NCBI GenBank assembly: GCA_954871525.1 | Contig: OX940868.1 | Location: 21,757,056-21,821,055 of the forward strand | Origin: Parietaria judaica | Lineage: Eukaryota > Streptophyta > Magnoliopsida > Rosales > Urticaceae | Direction of reading: 5' to 3' | DNA: 64,000 nt | Part shown: positions 48,857 to 60,253 of the stretch, piece by piece | Layout of the letters: the number at the start of each line of letters is the position of its first letter | How positions within the stretch are numbered: position 1 is the first letter of the stretch | Notes under the pieces: model-generated | The model's database searches: none | Seen by the model: the letters and a program-made list of their open reading frames with translations, nothing else | What the model was told of the DNA's origin: nothing | Made by a program: the position numbers and the translations under genes

Positions 48857-49368
48857 GCTATTGACTATAAGAAGTTGAACTGTAGAACAATTGACACTAT
48901 TGATTACCCACATTATTGACTAAAATTAAATATTAACTTAATTTCTTCACAAAAAAATATTAATATATATATATATATATATTTATCGCTGTAAACCAAA
49001 CCAAGGTATTAAATTTCTCGAATGCCCATCGAAAATCTTTTTTCGAGGATATGCGAAACGATATATCTATCGACATATCCATCAATTTACCTATGATACC
49101 AATCGACAAGCGATATATCCATAAAATAAAAAATACGAAACGACATCAGCGAGCGGTATTTAAAACCTTGAACCAAACAAGTTTGATACGAGTGCGCGAT
49201 ATTAAACCGAAAGAAACTCAATCTACGAAAGAGTAAATACACTGACACATAAAGCCAAAGCTGACTCAGAAGCTTAAATAGAAAGAGAAGAACTCTCATT
49301 TTATTTTTTATTTTTTATTCATTAAATAATTTAGCTGATCAGTAGAAGCTGAAACAAGAAGTTATGGC

Positions 49369-49376
49369 TATAAAAA
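49369..49376 (+). promoter_or_regulatory. TATA box of the MCTP gene
   Basis: TATAAAAA followed about 30 bases later by a CT-rich stretch (from 49393), the usual look of a plant transcription start and leader. The start codon is about 1.2 kb further on because of a leader intron. Confidence 0.55.
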
Positions 49377-49396
49377 TCAAAATACAAACACACCCC

Positions 49397-50624
49397 TCTC
49401 TCTCCCCCTCGTTCTGTGAGCCCATCTTCGAACACAAACACAAACACACTCTCTCTCTCATCTCTGATCTCTCTCTCTCTCTGATAGAGACTTGGGACTT
49501 TCATGGGTTTCAGCTTCACGGTGGAGACATCTTTTCCGAGCTCTTGAAAATGGTGACCGAAGTCTGAGTCTTTTTAAAGCTCAAAGCTTTCTAGAAGTAG
49601 AAGGTAAACAAAACACAGTGCTGCTTAGCTTTAATGGTGATCAGTTATTTTACGTGTGTTTTTCAGTGTCAACTTATTCATATATGTATCACCTTGCTTT
49701 TTATGTTTCCTACTTTATTACCACTCCGGTTTTTTCCGTGTCAACCTCGTTCAAGTTCGGGTTTACTTAGTTAGATATCGGGCTTAAAAGATGCAATAAC
49801 ACCGGCAAGCAAAATTGGCGTCTCGAGCCTCCAAAATTAATGGCCATAATATTTTTATATTTAATAATATATAACAAAATTTAATAATATTCTTAGAGTC
49901 GGACAAAGATAAAGACTTTACTAGAAATAACTAAGTAATTATAGCTAAAACCCCATGTGTGATAACCGGGCTTGTAGGATCTCTAGCTTCAAGCGTGTAT
50001 TTAATTTTATATTATTTTGCTTCACGAGCTTGCATATTAAATATTAAATTAAATTATTTGTAGAGATTGAGTTTAATTAGATCTTTTGAGTCATTTACGA
50101 AGAATTAATGCACATGCTTGTGTACCCAAAGTCCTTAACCTTTATCTCGATGCAATCTACGCAAAAAACGGTCCAAATGTCACCTTTAGTCATTCACAAG
50201 TTAAGTCAACACTCTTCATCCCAATAAAAACTTTCTTTTGAAATTTAAATTCAACAAGTTAAAACATAAATATAATTAAATAAGTAAGGAAGTCACTAAG
50301 AACTATTAGCATTATTATTATTTTATTATTTTTTAATTATATATAAAATTTCCCTTTTGTTTTCATTTCACAAATATTCTACACAAATACTATAGAATTG
50401 AACAAACAATGCTTCAAAAATTCCCAATCCCATATATTTATCATAACCCATATAATCTTTTAATATAGAGGTATAAGTGTTAATTTTTTTATTTATTTTA
50501 GTTTTAAATGCTCAACAAACTTTGAGATGTAAGTTCAAATCTCATTATACACTCTTAATGTTCTCTTATAATTTGCAGGTACACTTCATAGATCTTCAAA
50601 ACCCTAACACCTCTCGGCATCGCC
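49397..50624 (+). other. MCTP 5' leader exon, leader intron and short upstream ORFs
   Basis: A CT-rich leader exon (about 49397-49603) ends GAAG|GTAAAC, and an AT-rich intron reaches TTTGCAG|GTAC at 50578, leaving 46 bases of leader before the ATG at 50625. Two upstream ORFs are seen in the leader exon: 49503-49547 (14 codons) and a 5-codon frame starting at 49550. Inferred from splice-site words; no RNA evidence available. Confidence 0.5.
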
Positions 50625-53600
50625 ATGAACAGCCTCAAGCTCGGCGTGGAGGTGATCGGCGCACATAACCTGCTGCCCAAGGACGGGCAGGGCTCGTCGA
50701 GCGCCTTTGCCGAGCTGGCCTTTGACGGCCAGCGCTTCCGCACGTCCGTCAAGGAGCGCGATCTCAACCCCGTGTGGAACGAAACCTTCTTCTTCACCAT
50801 CTCCGACCCCGCCAACCTCCCCTTCCACGCCCTCGAGGTCTCGCTCTACAGCCACGTTCGCGCCACCGGGTCGCGCACTTTTCTCGGCCATGTAACCCTC
50901 GCGGGCACCTCCTTCGTCCCGCTCCCGGACTCCGTTGTCCTTCACTACCCGTTGGAGAAACGCGGCGTCTTTTCCAGGGTCCGGGGCGAAGTCGGTCTCA
51001 AGGTGTACGTCACCGACGATGCCTCGATGAAGTCCATGAATCACAGAGATGTTCATCAGAATATCTCAAGAAGTACTCACAAAGAACCTGTCAGACACAC
51101 TTTTCATCACCTTCCCAATCCAAGCCATGCTCCTCAAGCTCATCAACAACAGCAAAACCATAATGATAATCATAATCATAATCACGATCATCACGATCAC
51201 GGCCATGATCATAGGCGGCCCGAGGAGAAGTATGTGGGCGTGGTCGACCGGCCGGTGAAGCCGCCAGAGCCAGGGAAACTGGTGAGGGTTTACTCAGAGG
51301 CGTCGGCGCAGCCGGCAGACTACGCACTTAAGGAGACGAGCCCGTTCTTGGGAGGCGGGCACGTGGTGGGGGGGCGTGTGGTGAGGGGCGGGAGGGACAA
51401 GGCGGCGAGCACGTACGATCTGGTGGAGAAGATGTATTTTCTGTACGTGAGGGTGGTGAAAGCGAGGGAGCTTCCGGCAAAGGATATCACCGGAAGTTTG
51501 GACCCTTTCGTGGAGGTGAAGATCGGCAACTACAAGGGGATCACGAAGCACTTCGAGAATCGGCAAAACCCCGAGTGGGCCCAGGTACCAAAATCTTCAT
51601 AAATTAATATTATCAAAACTCTAGGAGAATAATTTATTAATTTAAAGATTATTTTCAAATTTATATATAGACATTTATATTTAGTTTTGATACAAAATAG
51701 TTGAGGAACTCGTATTATATTACTAATTTTAATGCTCGTATTGTTTCAAATAAAATTGTACATACTAGTTGTATTGTAGACATTACACTTCCATGTACTA
51801 AATGTAATCAATGCGGATGAAATCGAGATCAGAATTGATTTTCGAGGTCATTCAGTGCCGTGTCAATTATGTAAAATAATTTTTTTTTTTTTTTTGGTAA
51901 TCGGTATATGCCAGTTTAGAAAATATTAAAAGCTACTGAAAAACCGGAACCAGAAAATATACGTGTTCTTGTCTTCCTAATGTATTTAAAAAGATTTCGG
52001 TTTCGGTTTTCGAAATTAAGACCATTAGTACTTATTTATGGTAAAAAATAATATTCCAAACCGATTTTCAAACCCGGAAACCGTGAATTGATATTCAAAC
52101 GGTAACCTAAATTTTTTTTATAGGGTTTTAATAGATTGGTTTAGAGACTAATCAATCAAGTTTATATTTGGATAAGGTCTTTGCCTTCTCCAAGGACCGC
52201 ATGCAGGCCTCCGTCCTGGAGGTGGTGATCAAGGACAAGGACCTCGTCAAGGACGACTTCGTCGGGATCGTCCGGTTCGACATCAACGAGATTCCGCTGC
52301 GGGTCCCACCCGACAGTCCGCTGGCGCCGGAGTGGTACCGGTTGGAGGACAAGAAGGGCGAGAAGATTAAGGGCGAGCTCATGCTGGCCGTGTGGATTGG
52401 GACGCAGGCCGACGAGGCCTTCTCCGATGCGTGGCACTCTGATGCTGCCACGCCCGTTGACTCCGGCCCAATGGGCTCCGCTGCGATACGGTCGAAGGTC
52501 TACCATGCGCCGCGGCTGTGGTATGTGCGGGTCAACGTCATCGAAGCGCAAGATTTGGTCCCGACGGAGAAGAACCGATTTCCCGACGCCTATGTCAAGG
52601 TCCAATTGGGCCACCAGGTGATGAAGACAAAGCCAGTCCAAGCCCGGACGCTGAACGCGATGTGGAATGAGGACCTCGTCTTCGTCGCTGCAGAGCCCTT
52701 TGACGACCACCTGGTCCTAACCGTGGAGGACCGCGTCGGCCCCGGCAAGGACGAGATCATCGGGAGAGTCTACATCCCTCTCAACGCCATCGACAGACGA
52801 GCCGACGACCGCATGATCCACTCACGGTGGTTCAACCTCGAGAAGGCCGTCCTCGTCGATGTCGACCAGCTCAAGCGGGAGAAATTCTCGAGCCGCCTCC
52901 ACCTCCGCCTCTGCCTCGATGGCGGCTACCACGTCCTTGATGAGTCCACCCACTACAGCAGCGACCTCCGCCCGACGGCCAAGCAGCTCTGGAAGCCCGC
53001 CATCGGCCTTCTTGAGCTCGGGATCCTCAGTGCCAACGGGCTTCACCCAATGAAGACCAGAGACACAAGAGGAACTTCCGACACGTACTGCGTCGCGAAA
53101 TACGGGCACAAATGGGTCCGGACACGAACAATGGTCGACAATCTGAGCCCTAAGTACAACGAGCAATACACGTGGGAGGTCTTCGACACCGCAACTGTGC
53201 TCACCATTGCGGTATTCGACAACTCCCAGGTCGGGGAAAAGGGCGGTACCAGAGACACGAAAATCGGAAAAGTCCGGATCCGAATCTCGACCCTCGAAAC
53301 GGGTCGGATCTACACGCATTCGTACCCGCTTCTCGTTCTTCACGCAACGGGGGTGAAAAAGATGGGAGAGCTTCACTTGGCGATAAGATTCTCGTGCACG
53401 TCGTTCGTCAACATGCTTTACGTGTACTCCAAGCCACTGCTTCCGAAGATGCACTACGTGAGGCCCTTCGGCGTCATGCAGCTCGACATGCTCCGTCATC
53501 AAGCCGTTAATATCGTTGCGGCACGGCTCGGTCGAGCCGAGCCACCACTTCGGAAGGAGGTGGTCGAGTACATGTCGGATGTCGACTCTCACCTATGGAG

Positions 53601-54234
53601 TATGAGAAGGAGCAAGGCTAACTTTTTCCGGTTGATGACGGTGTTTTCCGGGCTATTCGCCGTTGGGAAATGGCTCGGGGATGTGTGCTACTGGAAGAAT
53701 CCGGTGACAACGGTCTTGGTTCACGTTCTGTTTCTGATGCTGGTCTGCTTCCCGGAGCTGATTCTCCCGACGATGTTCCTCTACATGTTCTTGATCGGGA
53801 TTTGGAACTACCGGTACCGGGCGAAGTACCCGCCCCACATGAACACGCGGATCTCGCAGGCGGAGGCAGTGCACGCCGATGAGATGGACGAGGAGTTCGA
53901 CACGTTCCCTACGACGAGGAGCCCGGACATTGTGAGGATGAGGTACGACCGGCTGAGAAGCGTCGCCGGGAGGATCCAGACCGTGGTGGGCGATGTGGCG
54001 ACACAGGGCGAGAGAGTGCAGGCCCTGCTAAGCTGGCGGGATCCGCGCGCCACCGCCATGTTCGTCGCCTTCTGTCTCGTTGCCGCCATGGTTATGTACG
54101 TCACGCCTTTCCAGGCGGTGGCCGCGCTGGCCGGATTCTACATGATGCGACACCCAAGGTTCCGTCACCGCCTGCCACCGGTGCCGGTCAACTTCTTCCG
54201 TCGCCTTCCAGCGAGGACGGACAGTATGCTGTAG
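50625..54234 (+). CDS. Multiple C2 domain and transmembrane region protein (MCTP)
   Basis: Two coding exons, 50625-51584 and 52177-54234; 1005 aa. Domains: C2-1 (about 1-125), a linker with a His-rich run (13 His between 161 and 196), C2-2 (about 275-400), C2-3 (about 430-560), C2-4 (about 600-730), then the plant PRT_C region with membrane helices (about 830-1005). Ends NFFRRLPARTDSML as in plant MCTPs. Closest remembered relatives are Arabidopsis MCTP6/MCTP7 (At1g22610, At4g11610). Known family role: ER-plasma membrane tethers at plasmodesmata, binding anionic lipids through C2 domains; QUIRKY and FTIP1 belong here. The coding intron (592 bp, 51585-52176) splits C2-2 at EWAQ|VFAF; most plant MCTP coding regions I know are intronless. 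GC-rich coding sequence; the large opposite-strand frames here are shadows. Confidence 0.93.
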
Positions 54235-55608
54235 ATATGCTTGTCTTTGCGCTGGTTTGTCTCTATGTTTTTTATGTTGGTATTACTCATGTAAGCATGT
54301 TGGGTTGTTTTTCCTCCTATGTAATATTCTGACATGGTCATAACGTCCTCGTTTTCTTTGATATTTTAGTAGCTCCAATATTATTTTTCGTTCGAAAATC
54401 ATGATACTATGATAAGCATATGATATGAATGACACGTTCTTCAAAAAAAATATAATAGGTATATTTATATGGATACATTTGATTTGGTATTCTTCATCAA
54501 ATGTATGCATATATATTTGGATGTTTTCTTGGTGTATAACTACCCTTTAATTGGTATATAGATATTTATATAATAATAGTCATTATTTCGAAATGGTCAA
54601 CAAATATAGTGCATGTATATATACAATAATATTTAACATTTTCATCTTGATATTGTACTTATTGCTGGTTCGTTTATTTATGGTTGATTATACTATAAGC
54701 TGACACGTCTCTTAAACAGAGGCTCCCACTAATATCGCACGTTCCTCTAATCATTACATTATGACAAGCAGATTATATGTTACTTTTATAGTATATATAC
54801 TTGGATCAGCGCATTTGGATTTTGTATTTGTTATATTAATATATATACATATATAATATATTCCCTATCAAAGTGATATATATGCATGCATGTCAACTGC
54901 ATGATGCGTGTATGTGTATGTATGCTTATATTTGCTTTGAGTACGTCCAACGAAAAAATGTCAACTTTTCCTCCACAAGTCATTTGATACTTGATAGAGA
55001 TCATTCATATTTTACAGGATATTCACGGCAAACAGTTCTAAATTTTAACTAAATGAATTATGTGTTGAAAATGAAAAATTTACGGCAAAATACTCAAAAG
55101 GAACACATATATGAAGGGAACATATTTTTTTTCCTATTTTTTTTATTGAAGATGTTGAGTTTTTTAATATAGTACTATTAAATCATACTTAAAATACACA
55201 TTTGCGTATTCATTCAACAAGTTATTTATAATCTTTTTTCCATTTGAATTTGATAGAAAAATTGGACGAATAAAATACAATGTCGCCCTCGTATATATTG
55301 ATTGTAGGTACTCTTAATGCTATTTTTGCATTTTTGAACTCTTACCGCCTCAACCAATCAAAGTTTAAGTACTTTTTACGCGATATATTATAATCATGTA
55401 TTGTATATATACATCACTCATTGCGTCTTTTGTTCCTATAACGTCCAACCAAATCAATTTTTATATTTCATAATTAAATCTTGCCAAGTACTCTCATGAA
55501 AAAGGCCATGTCAACTACATGGCTTCATCAATATTATTCCCTTTGCGTTACAATCCAAAGACGGCCAAAATCACCAACCCAACGTGCAAACAAATATAGA
55601 ACAACTTC

Positions 55609-55664
<56 letters not shown>

Positions 55665-55789
55665 GTGCCTTCATGTTTAACCAATCATTAATATGCAACC
55701 AAAAATATAGTTAAATGATTCCTGATCTTCATGCATTGCACATAGAGAAAGAGAGAGAGAGAGTCGACAGACAATTCTCACAAAAATTA
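54235..55789. other. MCTP 3' flank and GT47 promoter region
   Basis: AT-rich sequence with a long (AT)n run ending 128 bases before the GT47 start codon; that run may supply the TATA function. I looked for a root-hair element (as expected for a RHS8/XUT1 promoter) and found no full match. No gene seen. Confidence 0.45.
55611..55661. repeat. (AT)n microsatellite in GT47 promoter
   Basis: About 25 AT units immediately upstream of the first GT47 gene. Confidence 0.9.
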
Positions 55790-57888
55790 ATGGCGTTTTC
55801 TCTGTCAAAGAAGAAGCCGAAAGCTCCCATGAAAGTGGAGGTTAAACAGAGAGAGTTTTGTTGTTCTCCGGTCAAAGTACCTATTTTCCTCTCATTGTTG
55901 CTTGTCTTATATCTTTGGTCTTCTTCTTCGACCATCATCTCCGGGAAGATCGTGCATGTCTGCGTCTCATCGAGGAAGCTCAACAGCCTCTACTGCCTCT
56001 CTGCGGGCACGCAGCCCAGCTTCGAAATCCCGGTTTCGTCGCTCGAGAAAAGCGTCGTAAATAGCTCTTCTTTTAGTCGTGCCGTCGCTTTGGATGTGAA
56101 AGAAGAAAACCCTAGTCAAGTTTTTGAAGAGGTGAAAAAAGAAACCGTAGTGTACACTGTTGATAGTCCTATCAGTTTCAACGAGGAGGTCAAGAGAGAA
56201 ATCCCATTTCCGATTCTTGACAACGCTACAGTTGTCGGCGACGGGTCCGAACCAGTGGTCGGAGATGAGATAAATCCGGTGATGGTAGTCGAAGACTACA
56301 TGCGCGTGCTCCGCTCGTGGACGTCGAAGAAGAAGAGAGACACATGTGAAGGTCGCGGGATATACGTGTACGATCTGCCGTCGAAGTTCAACAAGGACTT
56401 GGTGGGTCATTGCAAGGACATGGCTCCGTATATGGACTGCAAGCACTTCACCAATGGCGGGCTCGGCGAGCCAATCGCGGAGCTTGGACCGGAGTGGTAC
56501 CACACCCACCAATACGCCCTCGAGCCCATATTTCACTCGAGAGTCCTCAAGCACCCATGCAGGTATGGGTAAAATCGAACGTCCATTACTCGTTGTGTAG
56601 AGAATTCAACCGGAATTTGATTTTACGAAATCCGGATGGCAGGTTTGGAATAAAGAATCTGCTTATAATAAATTTCAAAAACAGAATTTAACTCAACATA
56701 TACCTGATTTTTTCTCTTCGAAACCTTTAATAATTTTGAAAATAGTACTTAAACTAACTCCGGGCTTTAAAATATTCAGGTTTGATCAATATACTTAGTG
56801 GTTTCTTGTGTATATAAAACCTAAAAACGGAACTTGTAATCAATTTAGTTATATAATCAGATTTAAAATCGGATTTAAAATTCGGTTATCTCCAGTTGCG
56901 AATTTTGAAACTGGAACTTCCTACATGCAGGGTCCACAATGTGGACGAGGCCAAGCTCTTCTATGTCCCATTCTACGCTGGCCTAGACATCCTCCGGTGG
57001 CACTTCCGCAACGTCTCTAACGACGTCAAGGACGCCCTCGGCCTTGATCTCATCAAATGGCTCCAGCGGCAAAACTCTTGGACCAAAAAGGCCGGCATAG
57101 ACCATGTCTTCGTCCTCGGAAAGATCTCATGGGATTTCCGGCGAAAAGAAAATTTTACTTGGGGGACAAGATTCCTCGAGCTCGACCAGATGCAGAATCC
57201 CGCCAAGATCCTCATTGAACGACAACCATGGCACGAAGGCGACATAGGGGTCCCACACCCGACGTTTTTCCACCCCCGATCCGACATGGACATCGCCACG
57301 TGGCAGGCCAAGATCATCAGCTCTGAACGGAAAAGCCTCGTTGGCTTTGCCGGGGCAGCCCGACCAGGAGACCCAGATAGCATACGGTCAGTTCTCATCG
57401 ACCAGTGCAAATCCATTGACTCCAATCGTTGCAGATTCCTAAATTGCAAATACGGTGGGTGCAAGCGACCCGAGTCGGTTACCCAACTCTTCTTGGAGTC
57501 AGAGTTTTGCCTGCAACCACCGGGTGACAGCCCGACCAGGAAGTCGGTGTTCGACTCGCTGGTGGCAGGCTGTATCCCGGTGCTGTTCGATCCGTACACC
57601 GCGTACTATCAGTACCCGTGGCACTTGCCGGAGGATCACGGGAAGTACTCGGTATTCGTTGACCAGAAAGAGGTTCGGGAGATGAAAGTCAACGTGGTGG
57701 AGAGGTTGAGCAAGGTGTCGAAGAGAGAGAGGGACGATATGAGGAGGTTCATAGTGTACGAGCTTTTGCCGGGTTTGGTCTACGGTGGCGATGATGCCCG
57801 GTTTGACCGGTTTCAAGATGCGTTTTCGATCGCGATCAACAGCTTGTTGGAGAGAGTCAACGCTTTGGGATCAAGTCAAACCGATTGA
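55790..57888 (+). CDS. GT47 (exostosin-family) xyloglucan glycosyltransferase, RHS8/XUT1-like
   Basis: Two exons, 55790-56562 and 56931-57888; 576 aa. A type II Golgi membrane protein: short basic N-terminus with KKK, one membrane helix (about 31-49), a variable acidic stem, then the exostosin domain (about 186-545) starting CEGRGIYVYDLPSKFN and including SEFCLQPPGDSPTRKSVFD, the most conserved part, expected to bind the nucleotide sugar. GT47 subgroup A holds MUR3 and XLT2 (xyloglucan galactosyltransferases) and XUT1 (galacturonosyltransferase of root hairs). Location in the HMA5 block points to RHS8/XUT1 (At1g63450), but donor specificity cannot be read from sequence alone. The 5' ATG at 55715 is in frame; 55790 was chosen because its product aligns with the start of the third copy. 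Confidence 0.88.
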
Positions 57889-58878
57889 TTCATTTGGAAT
57901 CCGCTTTTGTATTTAACATTTTCTTTCTGTATTTAGTTTTCAAACATTTTTGTCGCGTCCAAATCAATTCAGAAGCTCAAAATTGCTTACACTTGGAGTT
58001 GAGTCAATTTGAACGCTTAAAGCTATATTGGCTTTTAATTTTTTTTTTGTTCACATGGACATGGTGCTTTTTATTATTATTTTTAGCACAATCAATCTGA
58101 AAGCCCTCCAGTTTAGCTGTGTCTCTTTATTTAGCCCATCGCTTTTTTATAGATGATCGTATGACACTTTTAACTTACAATTTTGTCTATGTGTAGCTCT
58201 TTTGTTAGTTTTTTACAGAAGAATATATTTGTGTAGTCACCCTTGAGATCAAATACTAAATACAAAATCTAGGGATTTATTTAGCACCAAAGGTACCATG
58301 ACAAAAAATATTTTTCCATAAAAACTAACAAAAATCTAATAGAAAGGCTAAATATTGATAAACTTATAAAATTAAAGATATCATAGGATCATTTTACAAA
58401 GTTAGTGATTAATTAAGGGCAAAAAATAAATTGGATGGCTTCTAGAATTGATTGCCTTTATTTTAATATTAAATGTGTTATGACACGCTAACTCGTGAGG
58501 ACTATATATAAAAATGTGCATCTAATACAATATGGAATAATATGCAATATTTCAAAGGCACAAAAATATAAAATAGGCATTTGATAGAGTCACGCAACAA
58601 AAATAATACATTTAATTTAGATATATTTGTGGAAAAAGTGTCCCAAAATACGTTTTTTTACGCAACATATTTCAAAAAAAAAAAAAAAACTCGTAGTAAA
58701 AATTTCAAAAAAAAAAAAGTTTTGGCCATAAGAAATTGAAGACTTATATGTACATCAGGACCATTTTTTATTTTTTGGAACTTTTCTAACAACAAAACTG
58801 TAATTTTGAATATGCTGTAAAAAGAGATATTTCAAAATACTTTTGTCGCAAATATCTTTATAATTTAAATATGTATAT
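57889..58878. other. GT47 3' flank
   Basis: AT-rich DNA with A tracts (58674-58690, 58709-58718); the first 200 bases or so should be 3' untranslated region. No other feature recognised. Confidence 0.45.
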
Positions 58879-60236
58879 TGGGTGCGTTTGGTTCAGCTTA
58901 AAAAGTATTGTTTTTGTTAATAAAATAAACTAAACTGCTTTTAAGTGTTTGGTAAAATTATTTGTAAAAAAATTCAAAAGCGATTTTGAATTTTTTACAC
59001 AAGTCGTAATAGCTAAGATTCGTAGATTTTATTTTTTTTTAACAAAAATACAATATTAGTCTTTTTAGCTAAATAATTTTTTTTGCTATACGCCTAGATA
59101 ACTTTTGTTACGAGAAACATCTGATTTATAAAATAGTTTATCAAACACATGTGAGTGTTTTAAAAAAGGGTAAACTGTGGCTAATGTACCCAATGTTTGA
59201 TTTTCTGCGGATTATGTACACAATGTTTATTTTCGGCGGCTAATGTACCCAATGTTTGATCCGTTAGATATTTTCGTGTTTTCCGTCAGTTGACCGTTAG
59301 AGATGATTCCTCCTCTATAGGTACACTTTTCGTATTTTTGACATAACTCACTCATATTTTGTCCAAATTTTATGCACGACATATGGTTGGAAAGATAAGA
59401 GATAGATCTACAACTTTGGAACTTTAAGTTTTGTAAAAATAGGTTTTGAAAAATATGAAATTTTAATTACAACGTAAAACTGGACATTAGTTTAATCCAA
59501 AATATTTGTTTAGAGCAAATTTTAATATACTTAATGATTTTTTATGATGAAACGTAAAACTAAAAAGTTGTAGATAAATGTTTTATCTTTCCAACGGGTG
59601 TTTATTTATAAATTTTGGACAAAAAATGAGTGAGTTATGCCAAAAATAGGAAAGATTATTTTACATCACATATTTCATATTTTTGGCATAACTCACACAT
59701 TTTTTGTCACAAATTTATAAATAAACACCCGTTAGAAAGATAAAAAACTTATCTATAACTTTTTAGTTTTATGTTACATCATAAAAAGTCATTAAGTATA
59801 TTAAAATTTTCTCGAATCAAATATTTTGAATTAAACTAATCTCCAATTTTACATTGTATTTGAAATTTCGTATTTTTCTAAAACTTATTTTACAAAACTT
59901 AAAACACCAAAGTTGTAGATCTATCTCTTATCTTTCCAACCATATGTCGTGCATAAAATTTGGACAAAAAATGAGTGAGTTATGTCAAAAATACGAAAAG
60001 TGTACCTATAGAGGAGGAATCATCTCTAACGGTCAACTGACGGAAAACACGAAAATATCTAACGGATCAAACATTGGGTACATTAGCCGCCGAAAATAAA
60101 CATTGTGTACATAATCCGCAGAAAATCAAACATTGGGTACATTAGCCGCAGTTTACCCTTTAAAAAATAATAATAATAAATAAACTAAAACTAAAAACAA
60201 ATTTAAAAAAAAAATTAAGCTGTGTCGTGACCTTGA
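58879..60236. mobile_element. Probable GTGCGTTTGGT-type MITE carrying a nested foldback element
   Basis: The left end GGTGCGTTTGGTTCAGCTTA and the reverse complement of the right end (CACGACACAGCTTAATTTT) align as weak inverted repeats; the inner bases resemble the elements at 62467 and 25388. The 991-bp foldback element is inserted inside it. Limits approximate. Confidence 0.45.
59168..60158. mobile_element. Foldback/Mutator-type MITE, 991 bp, almost wholly palindromic
   Basis: Perfect 9-bp target duplication TTTAAAAAA (59159-59167 and 60159-60167). Ends GGGTAAACTGTGGCTAATGT and its mirror. The two arms pair along nearly their whole length of about 490 bases, and each arm contains its own smaller inverted repeat, so the ATAACTCA(C)TCAT-type word occurs four times in alternating direction (near 59342, 59612, 59690 and 59960). 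No coding capacity. Confidence 0.9.
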
Positions 60237-60253
60237 TTTTCTTAAGAGAAACT

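Larger units (their letters stand above)
45893..49368. other. Spacer between divergent GST and MCTP genes
   Basis: The GST promoter lies at the left (minus direction), with TGGGC/GCCCA site-II-like words at 46612-46672 and an ABRE/G-box-like CACGTGGC at 46867-46874. Further on are AT-rich DNA, an 86-bp tandem duplication (47074-47245), a poly-T tract (48066-48082) and a small hAT-type element (48706-48856). No gene seen. Confidence 0.5.

Noticed and set aside
51585..52176. MCTP coding intron as a member of the hAT-type MITE family
   Set aside because: Size and word content fit, but no TAGGGGTGAACA-like ends or target duplication are visible.
52822..53592. 256-codon minus-strand frame opposite the MCTP gene
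   Set aside because: Mirror of a GC-rich coding exon; low-complexity product and no homologue recognised.
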